This document shows, in pieces, positions 1 through 10,368 of a stretch of 64,000 nucleotides of DNA (its first letter is position 1; the number at the start of each line of letters is the position of its first letter). Under the pieces are notes generated by a model. That model searched no databases. It had not been told where the DNA came from and saw only the letters and a list, made by a program, of their open reading frames with translations. The position numbers were made by a program, and so were the translations under genes. The stretch is from Paraburkholderia antibiotica (GTDB lineage: Bacteria > Pseudomonadota > Gammaproteobacteria > Burkholderiales > Burkholderiaceae), in the NCBI RefSeq assembly GCF_012927125.1, contig NZ_JABBFZ010000001.1, forward strand, positions 62,001 through 126,000, read 5' to 3'.

Positions 1-671
1 CGCGCGAGCGCGAAGCCCATCTTGCCGCTCGAGCGGTTGGTGATGCCACGCACCGGATCGAGCGGCTCGAAGGTCGGGCCGGCCGTCAGTAGCACGCGCC
101 GGCCGGAGAGAATCTTCGGCGCGAAGAACGACGCGATCGCTTCATAGGTCGCCGCCGCTTCGAGCATGCGGCCGTCGCCGACTTCGCCGCAGGCCTGCGG
201 GCCCGAATCCGGGCCGAGCACTTCGACGCCGTCCGCGCGCAATTGCGCGACGTTGCGTTGCGTGGCGGGGTTCTGCCACATCTGCCGGTTCATCGCCGGC
301 ACGACCAGCAGCGGGCAGTCGCGCGCGACACATAGCGTCGCGAGCAGATCGTCGGCCATGCCGTGCGCGAGTTTGGCGAGGAAATCGGTGGAGGCGGGCG
401 CGATCACCATCGCATCGGCTTCGCGCGACAGATCGATATGCGCCATGTTGTTCGGCACGCGCGCGTCCCACTGGCTCGTGTAGACGGGGCGCCCGGACAG
501 TGCCTGCATCGTGACGGGCGTGATGAACTGGGTCGCCGCGTCGGTCATCACGACCTGCACGGTTGCGCCGGCCTTGGCCAGGAGACGCGTGAGTTCGGCG
601 ATCTTGTAGCAGGCGATGCCGCCCGTCATGCCGAGGACGAGGTGTTTGCCTGCGAGTTCTGCGGTAGCCAA
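1..671 (-). CDS. coaBC: Phosphopantothenoylcysteine decarboxylase/phosphopantothenate-cysteine ligase, partial
   Basis: This is the N-terminal 223 codons of the bifunctional coenzyme A enzyme, cut by the window edge. CoaB ligates 4'-phosphopantothenate to cysteine and CoaC decarboxylates the product, with FMN. The CoaC half shows His78 in the HIDLSREAD context, PAMN at 125-128 and the active-site loop QACGE with Cys161. The CoaB half begins near residue 190 and shows NRSSGK at 212-217. The start is a TTG at 671, chosen because GGAGG lies six bases upstream and homologues begin at this point. It follows lspA after 120 bases, as the last visible gene of the leftward ribF-ileS-lspA-coaBC group. 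Confidence 0.93.
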   Translation of the reverse strand, partial: MATAELAGKHLVLGMTGGIACYKIAELTRLLAKAGATVQVVMTDAATQFITPVTMQALSGRPVYTSQWDARVPNNMAHIDLSREADAMVIAPASTDFLAKLAHGMADDLLATLCVARDCPLLVVPAMNRQMWQNPATQRNVAQLRADGVEVLGPDSGPQACGEVGDGRMLEAAATYEAIASFFAPKILSGRRVLLTAGPTFEPLDPVRGITNRSSGKMGFALA

Positions 672-791
672 CGAAAGCCTCCGACAAAGCGTGATCGCGC
701 GGCGGCACGATGGCGTTGCCCGCCGTCGCGCCGTCGCGCTTTTCAAACGGACGCGGGCGCGGCCGACGAGGCCTCGCGCCCGCGGGCGACG

Positions 792-1301
792 TTAGCGTGT
801 GCCGCGTACCCGCCGCAGCTCGTCGAGCACGAGCAGGATCGCGCCGATCGTGATCGCGCTGTCGGCGAGATTGAACGCCGGCCAGTGCCAGCCGCCCACG
901 TGGAAATCGAGGAAGTCGATCACGTGGCCGTACATCAGCCGGTCGATCACATTGCCGAGCGCGCCGCCGAGAATCAGCGCGAGTGCCGTGCAGAACATCT
1001 TCTGTCCGCTATGGCGCTTGAGCAGATAGCAGATCACCAGCGCGGCGACCACGCCGAGCGCGGTGAATGCCCAGCGCTGCCAGCCGCCCGCCATCGCGAG
1101 GAAGCTGAACGCGGCGCCGCGGTTGTACACGAGGATCAGGTTGAAAAACGACGTGACCTCATGCGGCACCCCGTATTCGAACACCTTGCGCACCGAGATT
1201 TTCGTCAGCTGATCGAACAGGATGACGATCAGCGCGATGCCGAGCCAGGGTGCCAGCGAACTGCTTCGAACCGATGTTTTCGACATGCTGCTTCCCGCCA
1301 T
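792..1301 (-). CDS. lspA: Lipoprotein signal peptidase (signal peptidase II)
   Basis: LspA is an inner-membrane aspartyl protease that removes the signal peptide from diacylglyceryl-prolipoproteins at the conserved Cys. The 169-residue protein has the expected four hydrophobic segments (about 17-36, 75-95, 104-120, 143-162). The catalytic aspartates are visible as Asp120 in NVIDR and Asp147 in NLADS. The ATG at 1301 shares its A with the ileS stop codon (TAATG), so translation is probably coupled; GAGGAG lies nine bases upstream. An alternative ATG five codons later (1286) is also possible. Confidence 0.95.
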   Translation of the reverse strand: MAGSSMSKTSVRSSSLAPWLGIALIVILFDQLTKISVRKVFEYGVPHEVTSFFNLILVYNRGAAFSFLAMAGGWQRWAFTALGVVAALVICYLLKRHSGQKMFCTALALILGGALGNVIDRLMYGHVIDFLDFHVGGWHWPAFNLADSAITIGAILLVLDELRRVRGTR

Positions 1302-4138
1302 TATGCCGCGCTCCTCGTTTCGCCATTGCCGAACAGATTGCTGAAGCAGCGGCCGCACAGCGATGGATGCTCGGCGTTCGCGCCAACGTCCGCACGGTAG
1401 TGCCAGCAGCGTTCGCACTTCAGGTATTTCGACGTAATCACTTCGACGCCTTCGTCCGCTTCGCTCCCGACCTTGACGACGTTCGCCGCCGACGTGATCA
1501 GCACGAACTTCAGGTCGTCGCCGAGGCTGGCGAGCGCGTCGTAACGCGCGCCGCTCGCACGGATTTCGACCTCCGCCTGCAGTGACGAGCCGATCAGATT
1601 CGCGACGCGCGCCTCTTCCAGCGCCTTGGTCACGTCGCCGCGCGCGGCGCGCAGCAGCGTCCACTTGTCGAGCAGCGCGCCCGCGTCCGGCACGGCCGGG
1701 TACGCGTGGTAGGTCTCGGTGAAGATGGTCTCGCTGTTCGGCTGGAACACCTTCCACGCTTCTTCGGCGGTGAACGACAGGAACGGCGCCATCACGCGCA
1801 GCAGGCCGTGCGCGATGTGGTAGAGCGCGGTCTGCGCCGAGCGGCGCGCAACCGAGTCCGCCGCCGTGGTGTACAGGCGGTCCTTCAGCACGTCGAGATA
1901 AAAGCCGCCGAGATCTTCCGAGCAGAACGTCTGCAGCTTCGCGACGACCGGGTGGAACTCGTACTTCTCGTAGTGCGAGAGGATGTCGTTCTGCAGGTTC
2001 GCCGACAGCGCTACCGCGTAACGATCGATCTCGAGCCAGTCTTCGACCGGACGCGCGTGCTGCGCGAAGTCGAAGTCCGACAGGTTCGCGAGCAGGAAGC
2101 GCAGCGTGTTGCGGATCCGGCGATAGCCTTCCGTCACGCGCTTCAGAATTTCTTCGGAGATCGCGAGTTCGCCCGAATAGTCGGTCGACGCGATCCACAG
2201 GCGGATGATTTCCGCGCCGAGGCGGTTTGCCACTTCATGCGGATCGATACCGTTGCCGAGCGACTTGCTCATCTTGCGGCCTTCGCCGTCGACGGTGAAG
2301 CCGTGCGTGAGCAGCGCGTTGTAGGGCGGCCGGCCGTCGAGCATCGATGCGGTCAGCAGCGACGAGTGGAACCAGCCGCGGTGCTGGTCCGAGCCTTCCA
2401 GATACAGATCGGCCGGGAATTGCAGCTCGTCCTTGTGCGAGCCGCGCAGCACGTGCCAGTGCGTGGTGCCCGAGTCGAACCACACGTCGAGCGTGTCGCG
2501 GTTCTTTTCGTACATGTTTGCATCGTCGCCGAGCAGCTCGCGCGGATCGAGCGTCTGCCATGCCTCGATGCCGGCCTTCTCGACGCGCTGCGCGACCTCT
2601 TCGAGCAGTTCCAGCGTGCGCGGGTGCAGCTCGCCGGTTTCCTTGTGCACGAAGAACGCCATCGGCACGCCCCATTGACGCTGACGCGACAGCGTCCAGT
2701 CCGGGCGGTTCGCGATCATGCTGAACAGGCGCTGCTTGCCCCACGACGGATAGAACGCGGTGTTCTCGATGCCTTCGAGCGCGGTTTCGCGCAGCGTCCT
2801 GTCGCTGTCGTTCGGCTTCACGTCCATGCCGGCGAACCATTGCGACGTAGCGCGATAGATGATCGGCGTCTTGTGGCGCCAGCAGTGCATGTAGCTGTGC
2901 GAATACTTTTCGGTGCGCAGCAGCGAGCCCGCGCCTTGCAACGCTTCGACGATCTGCGGATTGGCCGCCCAGATCGACAGGCCGCCGAACAGCGCGAGCG
3001 ATTCGATGTAGCGGCCATCGCCCATCACCGGGTTGATGATGTCGGAGTCCGACATGCCGTGCGCCTTGCACGACACGAAGTCTTCCACGCCGTAGGCCGG
3101 CGACGAGTGCACGACACCCGTGCCGGTTTCGGTCGTCACGTAGTCGCCGAGGTAGACCGGCGCAGTGCGCTTGTAGGCCGGATGCGCGGACGCGAGCGGG
3201 TGGTTGAAGCGCAGATTGACGAGCTTTTCACCCGGCGTGGTCGCGACGATCGTGCCTTCCAGACCGTATTGCTTCAGACACGCTTCGACGCGCTCTTCAG
3301 CCAGAATCAGCAGGCCGCGCGGCGTGTCGACCAGCGCGTAGACGATTTCCGGATGCAGGTTCAGCGCCTGGTTGGCGGGGATGGTCCACGGCGTGGTGGT
3401 CCAGATCACGATGCCGCCTTCGTTGCGCGGTAGCGCGGCGAGGCCGAACGCCTGCGCGGTCTTTTCCGGCTCGGCGAAGCTGAACAGTACGTCGATGGTC
3501 GGATCGGTCTTGTCCTTGTACTCGACTTCCGCCTCGGCGAGCGCCGAGCCGCAGTCGAAACACCAGTTGACCGGCTTCAGGCCGCGGAATACGTAGCCCT
3601 TTTCCATGATCTTCGCGAGCGCGCGGATTTCGCCGGCTTCGTTCGCGAAGTTCATCGTCTTGTACGGGTTGTCCCAGTCGCCGAGCACGCCCAGACGGCG
3701 GAAGCCGACCTTCTGCTTCTCGATCTGCTCGGTCGCGTAGGCGCGCGCCTTCTGCATCACTTCGGCGGCCGGCAGCGACTTGCCGAACTGCTTTTCGATC
3801 TGGATTTCGATCGGCATGCCGTGGCAGTCCCAGCCCGGCACGTAGACCGCGTCGAAGCCCGCGAGGTTGCGCGCCTTGACGATCATGTCCTTCAAGATCT
3901 TGTTCACCGCGTGGCCGAGATGGATGTCGCCGTTCGCATACGGCGGGCCGTCGTGCAGGATGAACTTCTTGCGGCCCTTCGAGGCGGCGCGGATCGTCTC
4001 GTAGACCTTGCGTTCCTGCCATTCCTTGACCCATTGCGGCTCGCGTTTGGGCAGGTCGCCGCGCATCGGAAACGGCGTGTCGAGCAGGTTGACCGGGTAG
4101 CGGGACTGCGGTTTCGAATCGGCTTTCTTGTTGCTCAT
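1301..4138 (-). CDS. ileS: Isoleucyl-tRNA synthetase
   Basis: The 945-residue class I synthetase charges tRNA-Ile in the cytoplasm. The HIGH-type signature is HLGH at 73-76 and the KMSKS loop (RKMSKSLGN) is near residue 620. The C-terminal zinc-binding knuckle has four cysteines at about 908, 911, 928 and 931. Length matches proteobacterial IleS. It lies between ribF (161 bases upstream) and lspA (one-base overlap), the usual order in betaproteobacteria. Start ATG at 4138 opens with a short basic leader ahead of the conserved [13 protein letters not shown] segment. Confidence 0.98.
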   Translation of the reverse strand: MSNKKADSKPQSRYPVNLLDTPFPMRGDLPKREPQWVKEWQERKVYETIRAASKGRKKFILHDGPPYANGDIHLGHAVNKILKDMIVKARNLAGFDAVYVPGWDCHGMPIEIQIEKQFGKSLPAAEVMQKARAYATEQIEKQKVGFRRLGVLGDWDNPYKTMNFANEAGEIRALAKIMEKGYVFRGLKPVNWCFDCGSALAEAEVEYKDKTDPTIDVLFSFAEPEKTAQAFGLAALPRNEGGIVIWTTTPWTIPANQALNLHPEIVYALVDTPRGLLILAEERVEACLKQYGLEGTIVATTPGEKLVNLRFNHPLASAHPAYKRTAPVYLGDYVTTETGTGVVHSSPAYGVEDFVSCKAHGMSDSDIINPVMGDGRYIESLALFGGLSIWAANPQIVEALQGAGSLLRTEKYSHSYMHCWRHKTPIIYRATSQWFAGMDVKPNDSDRTLRETALEGIENTAFYPSWGKQRLFSMIANRPDWTLSRQRQWGVPMAFFVHKETGELHPRTLELLEEVAQRVEKAGIEAWQTLDPRELLGDDANMYEKNRDTLDVWFDSGTTHWHVLRGSHKDELQFPADLYLEGSDQHRGWFHSSLLTASMLDGRPPYNALLTHGFTVDGEGRKMSKSLGNGIDPHEVANRLGAEIIRLWIASTDYSGELAISEEILKRVTEGYRRIRNTLRFLLANLSDFDFAQHARPVEDWLEIDRYAVALSANLQNDILSHYEKYEFHPVVAKLQTFCSEDLGGFYLDVLKDRLYTTAADSVARRSAQTALYHIAHGLLRVMAPFLSFTAEEAWKVFQPNSETIFTETYHAYPAVPDAGALLDKWTLLRAARGDVTKALEEARVANLIGSSLQAEVEIRASGARYDALASLGDDLKFVLITSAANVVKVGSEADEGVEVITSKYLKCERCWHYRADVGANAEHPSLCGRCFSNLFGNGETRSAA

Positions 4139-4299
4139 GATGTGGGTGGCGGTGAATGCGTTGTATGCGTAGCGGCGCGCGGGTTGCGCTCAGCCGTGGC
4201 GTGGGACGCGCCCGGCAGGCGGCTCGTGTGAAGCCCGGACGCCCTTCGATGCGCGGTGGCGGTTCTTGCGGCGCGCTGCGCCGGCCCGAACCGCGGCGG

Positions 4300-5295
4300 C
4301 TATCTAATTCGGTCGGTGGCCGAGGTGGCGAAACCGGTGGAACGACTGCCCGGCGTGCCGGCGCCGACGGCCGCGAACCACGCGCGGGCATTGGCGACGT
4401 CGCGCGCGATTGCGGCGGTCAGCGTTTCGAGGTCGACGAACTTTTCCTCGTTGCGCAGCTTTTTCAGGAATTCGACGCGCACGAGTTTGCCATACGCGTC
4501 GCCGTGCCAATCGAGCAGATGCACTTCGAGCAGCACGCGGCCGGAGTCGTCGACGGTGGGGCGCAGGCCGAGGCTCGCGACGCCGGGCAACGGTTGCTCC
4601 GCGATGCCGTGCACCTGCACGACGAAGATGCCGGCGAGCGCCGGGCGCTTGTGCGCGATCGGCAGATTGAGCGTCGGAAAGCCGAGATCGCGGCCGAGCT
4701 TCATGCCGTGCGTGACGTGGCCGCTGATCAGGTAATCGCGGCCGAGCGCGGCGCGTGCCGCGTCGAGGTCGCCCGCGATCAGCGAGGCGCGCACGCCCGA
4801 GCTCGAAATACGCGCGCCCGACGGGTCCGCGACCGTGGCCATCTGTTCGACTTCGAAGCCGTGCTGACGGCCGGCTGCCTGCAGCGACGCGAAGTCGCCG
4901 GCACGCTTCGCGCCGTAGCGGAAGTCGTCGCCGATCATGACCCAGCGCGCGTGCAGCCCGCCGACGATGATCCGCTCGACGAACGCATCCGGCGACTGGC
5001 TCGCGAACGTGTGATTGAAGTGCTCGACCACCACGCGGTCGACCCCGTTGGTGCGCAGCGCCTCGAGCTTGTCGCGCAGCATCGCGATGCGCGGCGGCGC
5101 GCCGGCCGGGTTGAAGAACTCGCGCGGATGCGGCTCGAAGGTCATCACGCAGACGGGCAGGCCGCGCGCATCGGCGGCGGCGCGCACGTGGGCGAGCAGC
5201 GCCTGGTGGCCGCGGTGGACACCGTCGAAGTTGCCGATGGTCAGCGCGCAGGGCGCGCGGCTTTCGGCATTGGGAAGACCGCGGAAGACTCTCAC
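4300..5295 (-). CDS. ribF: Bifunctional riboflavin kinase/FAD synthetase
   Basis: RibF phosphorylates riboflavin to FMN and adenylylates FMN to FAD. The 331-residue product has the N-terminal nucleotidyltransferase motif GNFDGVHRGHQ at 21-31 and the C-terminal flavokinase motif GFPTLNL. The start is a GTG at 5295 (product begins MRVFRGLPNAES), because homologues start with a matching segment and no ATG is near. No strong ribosome-binding site is visible. It is divergent from purN across 150 bases and heads the leftward ribF-ileS-lspA-coaBC group. The last dozen residues are low-complexity Ser/Thr/Arg. Confidence 0.95.
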   Translation of the reverse strand: MRVFRGLPNAESRAPCALTIGNFDGVHRGHQALLAHVRAAADARGLPVCVMTFEPHPREFFNPAGAPPRIAMLRDKLEALRTNGVDRVVVEHFNHTFASQSPDAFVERIIVGGLHARWVMIGDDFRYGAKRAGDFASLQAAGRQHGFEVEQMATVADPSGARISSSGVRASLIAGDLDAARAALGRDYLISGHVTHGMKLGRDLGFPTLNLPIAHKRPALAGIFVVQVHGIAEQPLPGVASLGLRPTVDDSGRVLLEVHLLDWHGDAYGKLVRVEFLKKLRNEEKFVDLETLTAAIARDVANARAWFAAVGAGTPGSRSTGFATSATDRIR

Positions 5296-5445
5296 GATAG
5301 CGGGTTGCAGCGGTTGGGTGGCAGTGGCGAGCGGCTGGCCCGCAATGGCGGCCAGAGTGCCGCAAAACAATCGATTATAAACGCTTGGCGCAACAGACGG
5401 CTGCGCGGTCGCGGTCGGACGATTGCCGAATGATAAAATCCGCGC

Positions 5446-6099
5446 ATGAAAAAACTCGTCATCCTGATTTCCGGACGGGGCAGCAACATGGAAGCCATCG
5501 TGCGCGCCTGCGCGAGCGAGGGTTGGCCGGCGCAGGTCGCCGCCGTGATTGCCAACCGTCCCGATGCCGCCGGACTCGCGTTCGCGGCGTCGCACGGCAT
5601 CGCCACCGCGGTGGTGGACCATCGCCAGTTTCCGGATCGCGATAGCTTCGACGCAGCGCTTGCCGAACAGGTCGACGCATTTGCGCCGGACCTGGTGGTG
5701 CTCGCCGGCTTCATGCGGGTGCTGACCGCGCGCTTCGTCGACCATTACGCCGGGCGCATGCTGAACGTGCATCCGTCGCTGCTGCCGAGCTTTCCGGGCC
5801 TCAAGACCCACCAGCAGGCGCTCGACGCCGGCGTGCGGCTGCATGGCGCGTCGGTGCATTTCGTCACGTCGCAGCTCGATCACGGGCCGATCGTGGTGCA
5901 GTCGGCGGTCCCCGTCGTTGCCGGCGATACCGCCGCCACGCTTGCCGGGCGCGTGCTCGCGACCGAACATATTATTTATCCACGCGCGGTGCGCTGGTTC
6001 GTCGAAGGGCGTCTTGCTCTCGATGGCCTGCGTGTCACGCTTACGCCGTCGGAGCCGCAATGGCTCTTTGCCGGTCACACCGCCGGAGAGGGCGCATGA
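5446..6099 (+). CDS. purN: Phosphoribosylglycinamide formyltransferase (GAR transformylase)
   Basis: PurN transfers a formyl group from 10-formyl-tetrahydrofolate to GAR, the third step of purine synthesis. The 217-residue protein has the phosphate loop SGRGSN at 9-14 and the catalytic triad Asn107, His109 (NVHPS) and Asp145 (QLDHGP). The start ATG is preceded by an AT-rich TGATAAAAT that resembles a -10 box very close to the gene, so the leader is short. The stop overlaps the start of the next gene as ATGA, so the two are probably co-translated. Confidence 0.97.
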   Translation: MKKLVILISGRGSNMEAIVRACASEGWPAQVAAVIANRPDAAGLAFAASHGIATAVVDHRQFPDRDSFDAALAEQVDAFAPDLVVLAGFMRVLTARFVDHYAGRMLNVHPSLLPSFPGLKTHQQALDAGVRLHGASVHFVTSQLDHGPIVVQSAVPVVAGDTAATLAGRVLATEHIIYPRAVRWFVEGRLALDGLRVTLTPSEPQWLFAGHTAGEGA

Positions 6100-7355
6100 G
6101 ATTACATGGTTTCCTGATTGGACAAACTGAAACGCTGCTGGCCGAAGTGCTGCGCCTGAACGGCCCGGCCGACGCCACCACCAGCCGCTTTTTCCGCGCG
6201 CATCCGAAGCTCGGCCACAGCGAGCGCGGCGTGATCGCCGAGGCGGTGTTCGCGGTGCTGCGCCGCCGGATGGAATTCGCCCACCTCGCCGAGAGCGGCT
6301 CGGGCAACCCGGCACGCCGGATGGCGCTGCTGGGCCTGATGCAGACGGCCGGGCGCAACGCACTGAAGCCGTTCGTCAGCGAGGCCGAGGCGACCTGGCT
6401 CGAACACGTCGCGAGAATCGACCCGGAAAGCCTGCCGCTGCGGATTCGTCTGAACCTGCCCGGCTGGATCAGCGACGCGCTGAGCACCCGCATCGAACCG
6501 GCTGAGCTCGCGCAGCTGGCCGCCGCGCTGAACTACCCGGCGCCGCTCGATCTGCGCGCGAACCCGATCAAGGCGACCCGCGACGACGTGCTCGGCGCAT
6601 TGCAGAAGGCCGGCATCGAGGCCGGCGCGACGCCGTTCGCGCCGTTCGGCGTGCGCGTGGTCGGCAAGCCGGCGTTGACGAAGCTCGACGCGTTCCAGCA
6701 GGGCTGGCTCGAAGTGCAGGACGAGGGCAGCCAGCTGCTGTGCTCGCTGGTCGCGCCGCGGCGCGGCGAGATGATCGTCGATTTCTGCGCGGGCGCGGGC
6801 GGCAAGACGCTGGCGCTCGGCGCGGCGATGCGCTCGACCGGCCGGCTCTACGCGTTCGACATCTCCGAGCGGCGTCTCGCCAAGCTCAAGCCGCGCCTGG
6901 CGCGCAGCGGCCTGTCGAACGTGAACCCGGTGTTGATCGACAGCGAACACGACGCGAAGATCAAGCGTCTGGCCGGCAAGATCGACCGTGTGCTGGTCGA
7001 TGCGCCGTGCAGCGGCCTCGGCACGCTGCGCCGCAATCCGGACCTGAAGTGGCGCCAGTCGCCGGAGTCGATCGCCGAGCTGGCGCCGAAGCAGGCGTCG
7101 ATTCTGGCGAGCGCGGCGCGTCTGGTGAAGAAGGGCGGCCGGCTCGTCTACGCGACCTGCTCGATTCTCGAAGCGGAAAACGAGGCAATCGTGCAGCAGT
7201 TCCTCGCCGATCATCCGGACTTCGCACTTGTGCCGGTGCGCGACGTGCTCGCCGAGCAGCGCATCGAGCTGGAAATGGGCGATTACCTGTCGCTGTGGCC
7301 GCATCGCCATGCGACGGACGGCTTCTTCGCCGCCGTGCTCGAGCGTCAGAGCTAA
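6096..7355 (+). CDS. RsmB/NOP-family rRNA m5C methyltransferase
   Basis: This is a class I SAM-dependent RNA cytosine-5 methyltransferase of the RsmB/NOP2/Sun family, 419 residues. The SAM loop is FCAGAGGKT at 230-238. The two cysteines used by this family are present: Cys305 in VDAPCSGLG and Cys355 in YATCS. The N-terminal about 130 residues are helical and do not look like the NusB domain of true RsmB, so the exact rRNA position is not predictable here. The ATG at 6096 overlaps the purN stop (ATGA). Confidence 0.92.
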   Translation: MRLHGFLIGQTETLLAEVLRLNGPADATTSRFFRAHPKLGHSERGVIAEAVFAVLRRRMEFAHLAESGSGNPARRMALLGLMQTAGRNALKPFVSEAEATWLEHVARIDPESLPLRIRLNLPGWISDALSTRIEPAELAQLAAALNYPAPLDLRANPIKATRDDVLGALQKAGIEAGATPFAPFGVRVVGKPALTKLDAFQQGWLEVQDEGSQLLCSLVAPRRGEMIVDFCAGAGGKTLALGAAMRSTGRLYAFDISERRLAKLKPRLARSGLSNVNPVLIDSEHDAKIKRLAGKIDRVLVDAPCSGLGTLRRNPDLKWRQSPESIAELAPKQASILASAARLVKKGGRLVYATCSILEAENEAIVQQFLADHPDFALVPVRDVLAEQRIELEMGDYLSLWPHRHATDGFFAAVLERQS

Positions 7356-7427
7356 GCACGACCGGCGCCTCGCCGGTGCGCGCGGGTCGGCTTGCCGCCC
7401 GCCCGCGCCGGCGCTTTCGGCGACATC

Positions 7428-8843
7428 ATGAATACCCTCTCTCCTCATATGTTCGGCGACATCGCGCGCGACTTCGGTCAGCCCGTGATGTTGTGGCAGG
7501 TCGGCATCCTGCTCGTGACGCTGGCGGTGGCCTGGCTGCTCGCGCGGCTGCTGCGTCGGCGCGTGGCGCAGTCCCAGTCGCAGCAGCTGTCGTTGCCGCG
7601 CTACCAGAGCCTGCGCTTCGGCATGGAAAGCCTCAATCGCGCGGCTTTTCCGCTGATCGGCGCGGCGCTCGTGTGGATCGCGCGGGCGATCGCCGGGCAG
7701 TTCATGCACACGGCACTGCTCAATCTCGCGCTGGTGCCGCTCGTCGGTATCGGCCTGATCTACATCGTGTTCTTCTTCGCGCGGCGGGTGTTCAACCGCG
7801 ACGGCGGCGTGCATCCGTGGCTGTTCCTCGTCGAGAAGACCGTGTCGGTGATCGTGTGGGTCGGCATGGTGCTCACGCTGATGGGCATCCAGGACAGCGT
7901 GATCGCGTGGATGGACAGCGTGCGCTTCCGGGTCGCCAATGCGCACATGACGCTGCTGTCGCTCGTCACCGGCCTGCTGTGGGTCGGCGTCACGATGATC
8001 GTCGCGATGTGGCTCGGCTCGACGTTCGAAGACCGCCTGATGCGCTCGAAAACGCTCGATGCGAACCTGAAGGTGGTGGTCGCGCGCGTCGGCCGGGCGG
8101 CCTTCGTGCTGGCGGCGATCCTGATCAGCCTGTCGATCGTCGGCATCGACATCACGGTGCTCGGCGTGTTCGGCGGCGCGCTCGGCGTCGGCCTCGGCTT
8201 CGGCATGCAGAAGATCGCGAGCAACTACGTGTCGGGCTTCATCATCCTGCTCGACCGCTCGTTGCGGATCGGCGACACGATCAACGTGACGGGCCTGCAG
8301 GGCCGTGTCACGCAGATCCGCACGCGCTACACCGTGGTGCGCGGACTCGACGGCATCGAAACGCTGATTCCGAACGAAAAACTGATCACCGACGTCGTGC
8401 AGAACCAGTCGTCGTATCTGACGCGCGGTTACGCGCGGGCGGCCGTGCAGATCGCCTACACGTCCGACGTCGAGCAGGCCATGGCGCTGCTCGCTCAAGC
8501 CACCGCCGACGTGCCGCGGGTGCTGAGCGATCCGGCGCCGACGCCTTTTCTGGTCGGCTTCGGCCCGGACGGCATCAATCTCGAACTGGGTTTCTGGATC
8601 GACGACGCGGCGAGCGGCACCTCGGGCGTGCGCTCGAGCGTCAACCGCAACATCTGGCGTCTGTTCTCCGAGCACGGCGTCAAGATCCCGCTCGCGCAAC
8701 GCGAGGTGCGGATCGTCGGCCCGGCGGGCGGCACAATACCGCAACCGGTAACAATGACCGATTTGACCCAGGCGGTCGCGCCGGAGGCCTCGTCGGACGT
8801 CGCGCTCAGGCCGCTGGGCGGGGCTGTCAACGACGGCCGCTAA
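7428..8843 (+). CDS. Mechanosensitive ion channel, MscS family
   Basis: The 471-residue inner-membrane protein has several hydrophobic segments in residues 18-230. These are followed at about 248-285 by the glycine/alanine-rich pore helix and MscS core (GGALGVGLGFGMQK, then DRSLRIGDTI). A soluble beta-domain and C-terminal cytoplasmic part follow. It should open under hypo-osmotic membrane tension. It is longer than E. coli MscS because of extra N-terminal membrane helices. The start at 7428 is chosen because the preceding in-frame codons form a Pro/Ala-rich stretch unlike this family. The gap to the methyltransferase is 72 bases. Confidence 0.9.
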   Translation: MNTLSPHMFGDIARDFGQPVMLWQVGILLVTLAVAWLLARLLRRRVAQSQSQQLSLPRYQSLRFGMESLNRAAFPLIGAALVWIARAIAGQFMHTALLNLALVPLVGIGLIYIVFFFARRVFNRDGGVHPWLFLVEKTVSVIVWVGMVLTLMGIQDSVIAWMDSVRFRVANAHMTLLSLVTGLLWVGVTMIVAMWLGSTFEDRLMRSKTLDANLKVVVARVGRAAFVLAAILISLSIVGIDITVLGVFGGALGVGLGFGMQKIASNYVSGFIILLDRSLRIGDTINVTGLQGRVTQIRTRYTVVRGLDGIETLIPNEKLITDVVQNQSSYLTRGYARAAVQIAYTSDVEQAMALLAQATADVPRVLSDPAPTPFLVGFGPDGINLELGFWIDDAASGTSGVRSSVNRNIWRLFSEHGVKIPLAQREVRIVGPAGGTIPQPVTMTDLTQAVAPEASSDVALRPLGGAVNDGR

Positions 8844-9043
8844 CAGCCGTTTCAGGTCGCCGCGAGCAGCACACCGTTGCCGCGGCAACTGCTATCACAT
8901 TGATAGCGCACAAAAAATCCCTATTTGTTACAAACACTTGGAACGCTTCAAGTAGAATGTCGTCCAATCCGGCGTTATGCTTTCACTTTCTTGACACACG
9001 CGCCGCGTGTGCTCCGAATTTCTCGTTCTGCAGGTAACTTACC

Positions 9044-10240
9044 TTGTTGAATTCTTTGCTCGATTTTCTTGCCCATGGCCTGCTGCATTTCTCGTGGTGG
9101 CAACTCATTGTGTACACGGCCGTCGTGACGCACATCACGATCATCGGCGTGACCGTTTATCTGCATCGCTGCCAGGCGCACCGCGCACTGGAGCTGCACC
9201 CGATCGTCAGTCATTTCTTCCGTTTCTGGCTGTGGATGACCACCGGCATGCTGACCGGCCAGTGGGCCGCGATTCACCGCAAGCACCATGCGAAGTGCGA
9301 GACCGAGGAAGATCCGCACAGTCCGCAAACGCGCGGCATCTGGAAGGTGCTGCTCGAAGGCGCTGAGCTCTATCGCGCCGAAGCGAAAAACGAAGAAACG
9401 ATGCGCAAGTTCAGCCACGGCACGCCGAACGACTGGATGGAGCGCAACGTGTACACGAAGTACCCGATCCTCGGCGTGAGCCTGATGATGGTGATCAACG
9501 TCGCGCTGTTCGGCGTGGTGGGCCTGACCATCTGGGCCGTGCAGATGGTCTGGATTCCGTTCTGGGCCGCGGGCGTGGTCAATGGTCTCGCGCACTTCTG
9601 GGGCTATCGCAACTTCAATTCGTCGGATGCGAGCACCAACATCTTTCCGTGGGGCATCATCATCGGCGGCGAAGAACTGCATAACAATCACCACACGTAT
9701 GCGACGTCCGCGAAGCTGTCGAACAAGTGGTACGAGTTCGATATCGGCTGGATGTACATCCGCATCATGCAGGCGTTTCGTCTGGCCAAGGTGAAGAAGG
9801 TTGCGCCCACGCCGCGTCTGACGACCGGCAAGCTCGTGCTCGATCAGGACACGCTGCAGGCCGTGCTCGCGAACCGCTACGAAGTGATGGCGCGTTACGC
9901 GAAGGCGATCAAGCGCGCCTACCGTCAGGAGCTCGCGCATCTGAAGGAAGTCGGCGCACGCGAGAAGTATCAGGTGATGCGTGGCGCGCGTAGCTGGTTT
10001 CACAAGGAAGAAGCAGGCCTGAACGAGCCGCAGAAGCGCCAGCTGCCGCAGATTTTCGCGAATAGCCAGAAGCTGAAGACCTATATCGACATGCGCAACG
10101 AACTCGCGTCGATGTGGGAACGTTCCAATGCATCGCGCGAGCAATTGCTGGTGCAGTTGCAGGACTGGTGCCATCGCGCTGAGCAGAGCGGTATCAAGGC
10201 ACTGCAGGACTTCGCGATGCGACTGCGTCGCTATGCCTGA
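9044..10240 (+). CDS. Membrane fatty-acid desaturase (acyl desaturase, DesA/DesC-like)
   Basis: This 398-residue membrane di-iron desaturase should introduce a cis double bond into membrane acyl chains. The three histidine boxes are visible: HRCQAH at 41-46, HRKHH at 78-82 and HNNHH near residue 213. Hydrophobic segments flank them, and the C-terminal 130 residues are a charged, probably helical cytoplasmic extension. The start is TTG at 9044 (a second TTG follows at once), set by homologues beginning MLNSLLDF and by AGGTAA upstream. The 200-base upstream gap is AT-rich near 8,900-8,960 and probably holds its promoter. Confidence 0.92.
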   Translation: MLNSLLDFLAHGLLHFSWWQLIVYTAVVTHITIIGVTVYLHRCQAHRALELHPIVSHFFRFWLWMTTGMLTGQWAAIHRKHHAKCETEEDPHSPQTRGIWKVLLEGAELYRAEAKNEETMRKFSHGTPNDWMERNVYTKYPILGVSLMMVINVALFGVVGLTIWAVQMVWIPFWAAGVVNGLAHFWGYRNFNSSDASTNIFPWGIIIGGEELHNNHHTYATSAKLSNKWYEFDIGWMYIRIMQAFRLAKVKKVAPTPRLTTGKLVLDQDTLQAVLANRYEVMARYAKAIKRAYRQELAHLKEVGAREKYQVMRGARSWFHKEEAGLNEPQKRQLPQIFANSQKLKTYIDMRNELASMWERSNASREQLLVQLQDWCHRAEQSGIKALQDFAMRLRRYA

Positions 10241-10266
10241 AATCCATTAAAATTTCGGTACGTCAC

Positions 10267-10297
10267 AAAACCCCGCGTTGGCGGGGTTTTGCTTTTT
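10267..10297 (+). terminator. Intrinsic terminator after the desaturase
   Basis: Inverted arms AAAACCCCGC and GCGGGGTTTT are separated by GTTG and followed by GCTTTTTT. It lies 26 bases past the desaturase stop and separates that gene from nadA. Confidence 0.9.
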
Positions 10298-10368
10298 TGG
10301 GCCGCGGAAAATCGTCCGACGAAAGCGATGCGACCGTCAACCGCGGCGGCCAAGCGAGGGCAGAGGAG

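Noticed and set aside
4156..5433. 425-codon plus-strand frame opposite ribF
   Set aside because: It is a shadow of ribF; no ribosome-binding site and no recognisable motif.
6102..8888. Very long open frame (928 codons) on the minus strand
   Set aside because: It lies opposite the methyltransferase and MscS genes. High GC third positions remove stop codons from antisense frames; the product is His/Arg/Asp-rich with no domain pattern.
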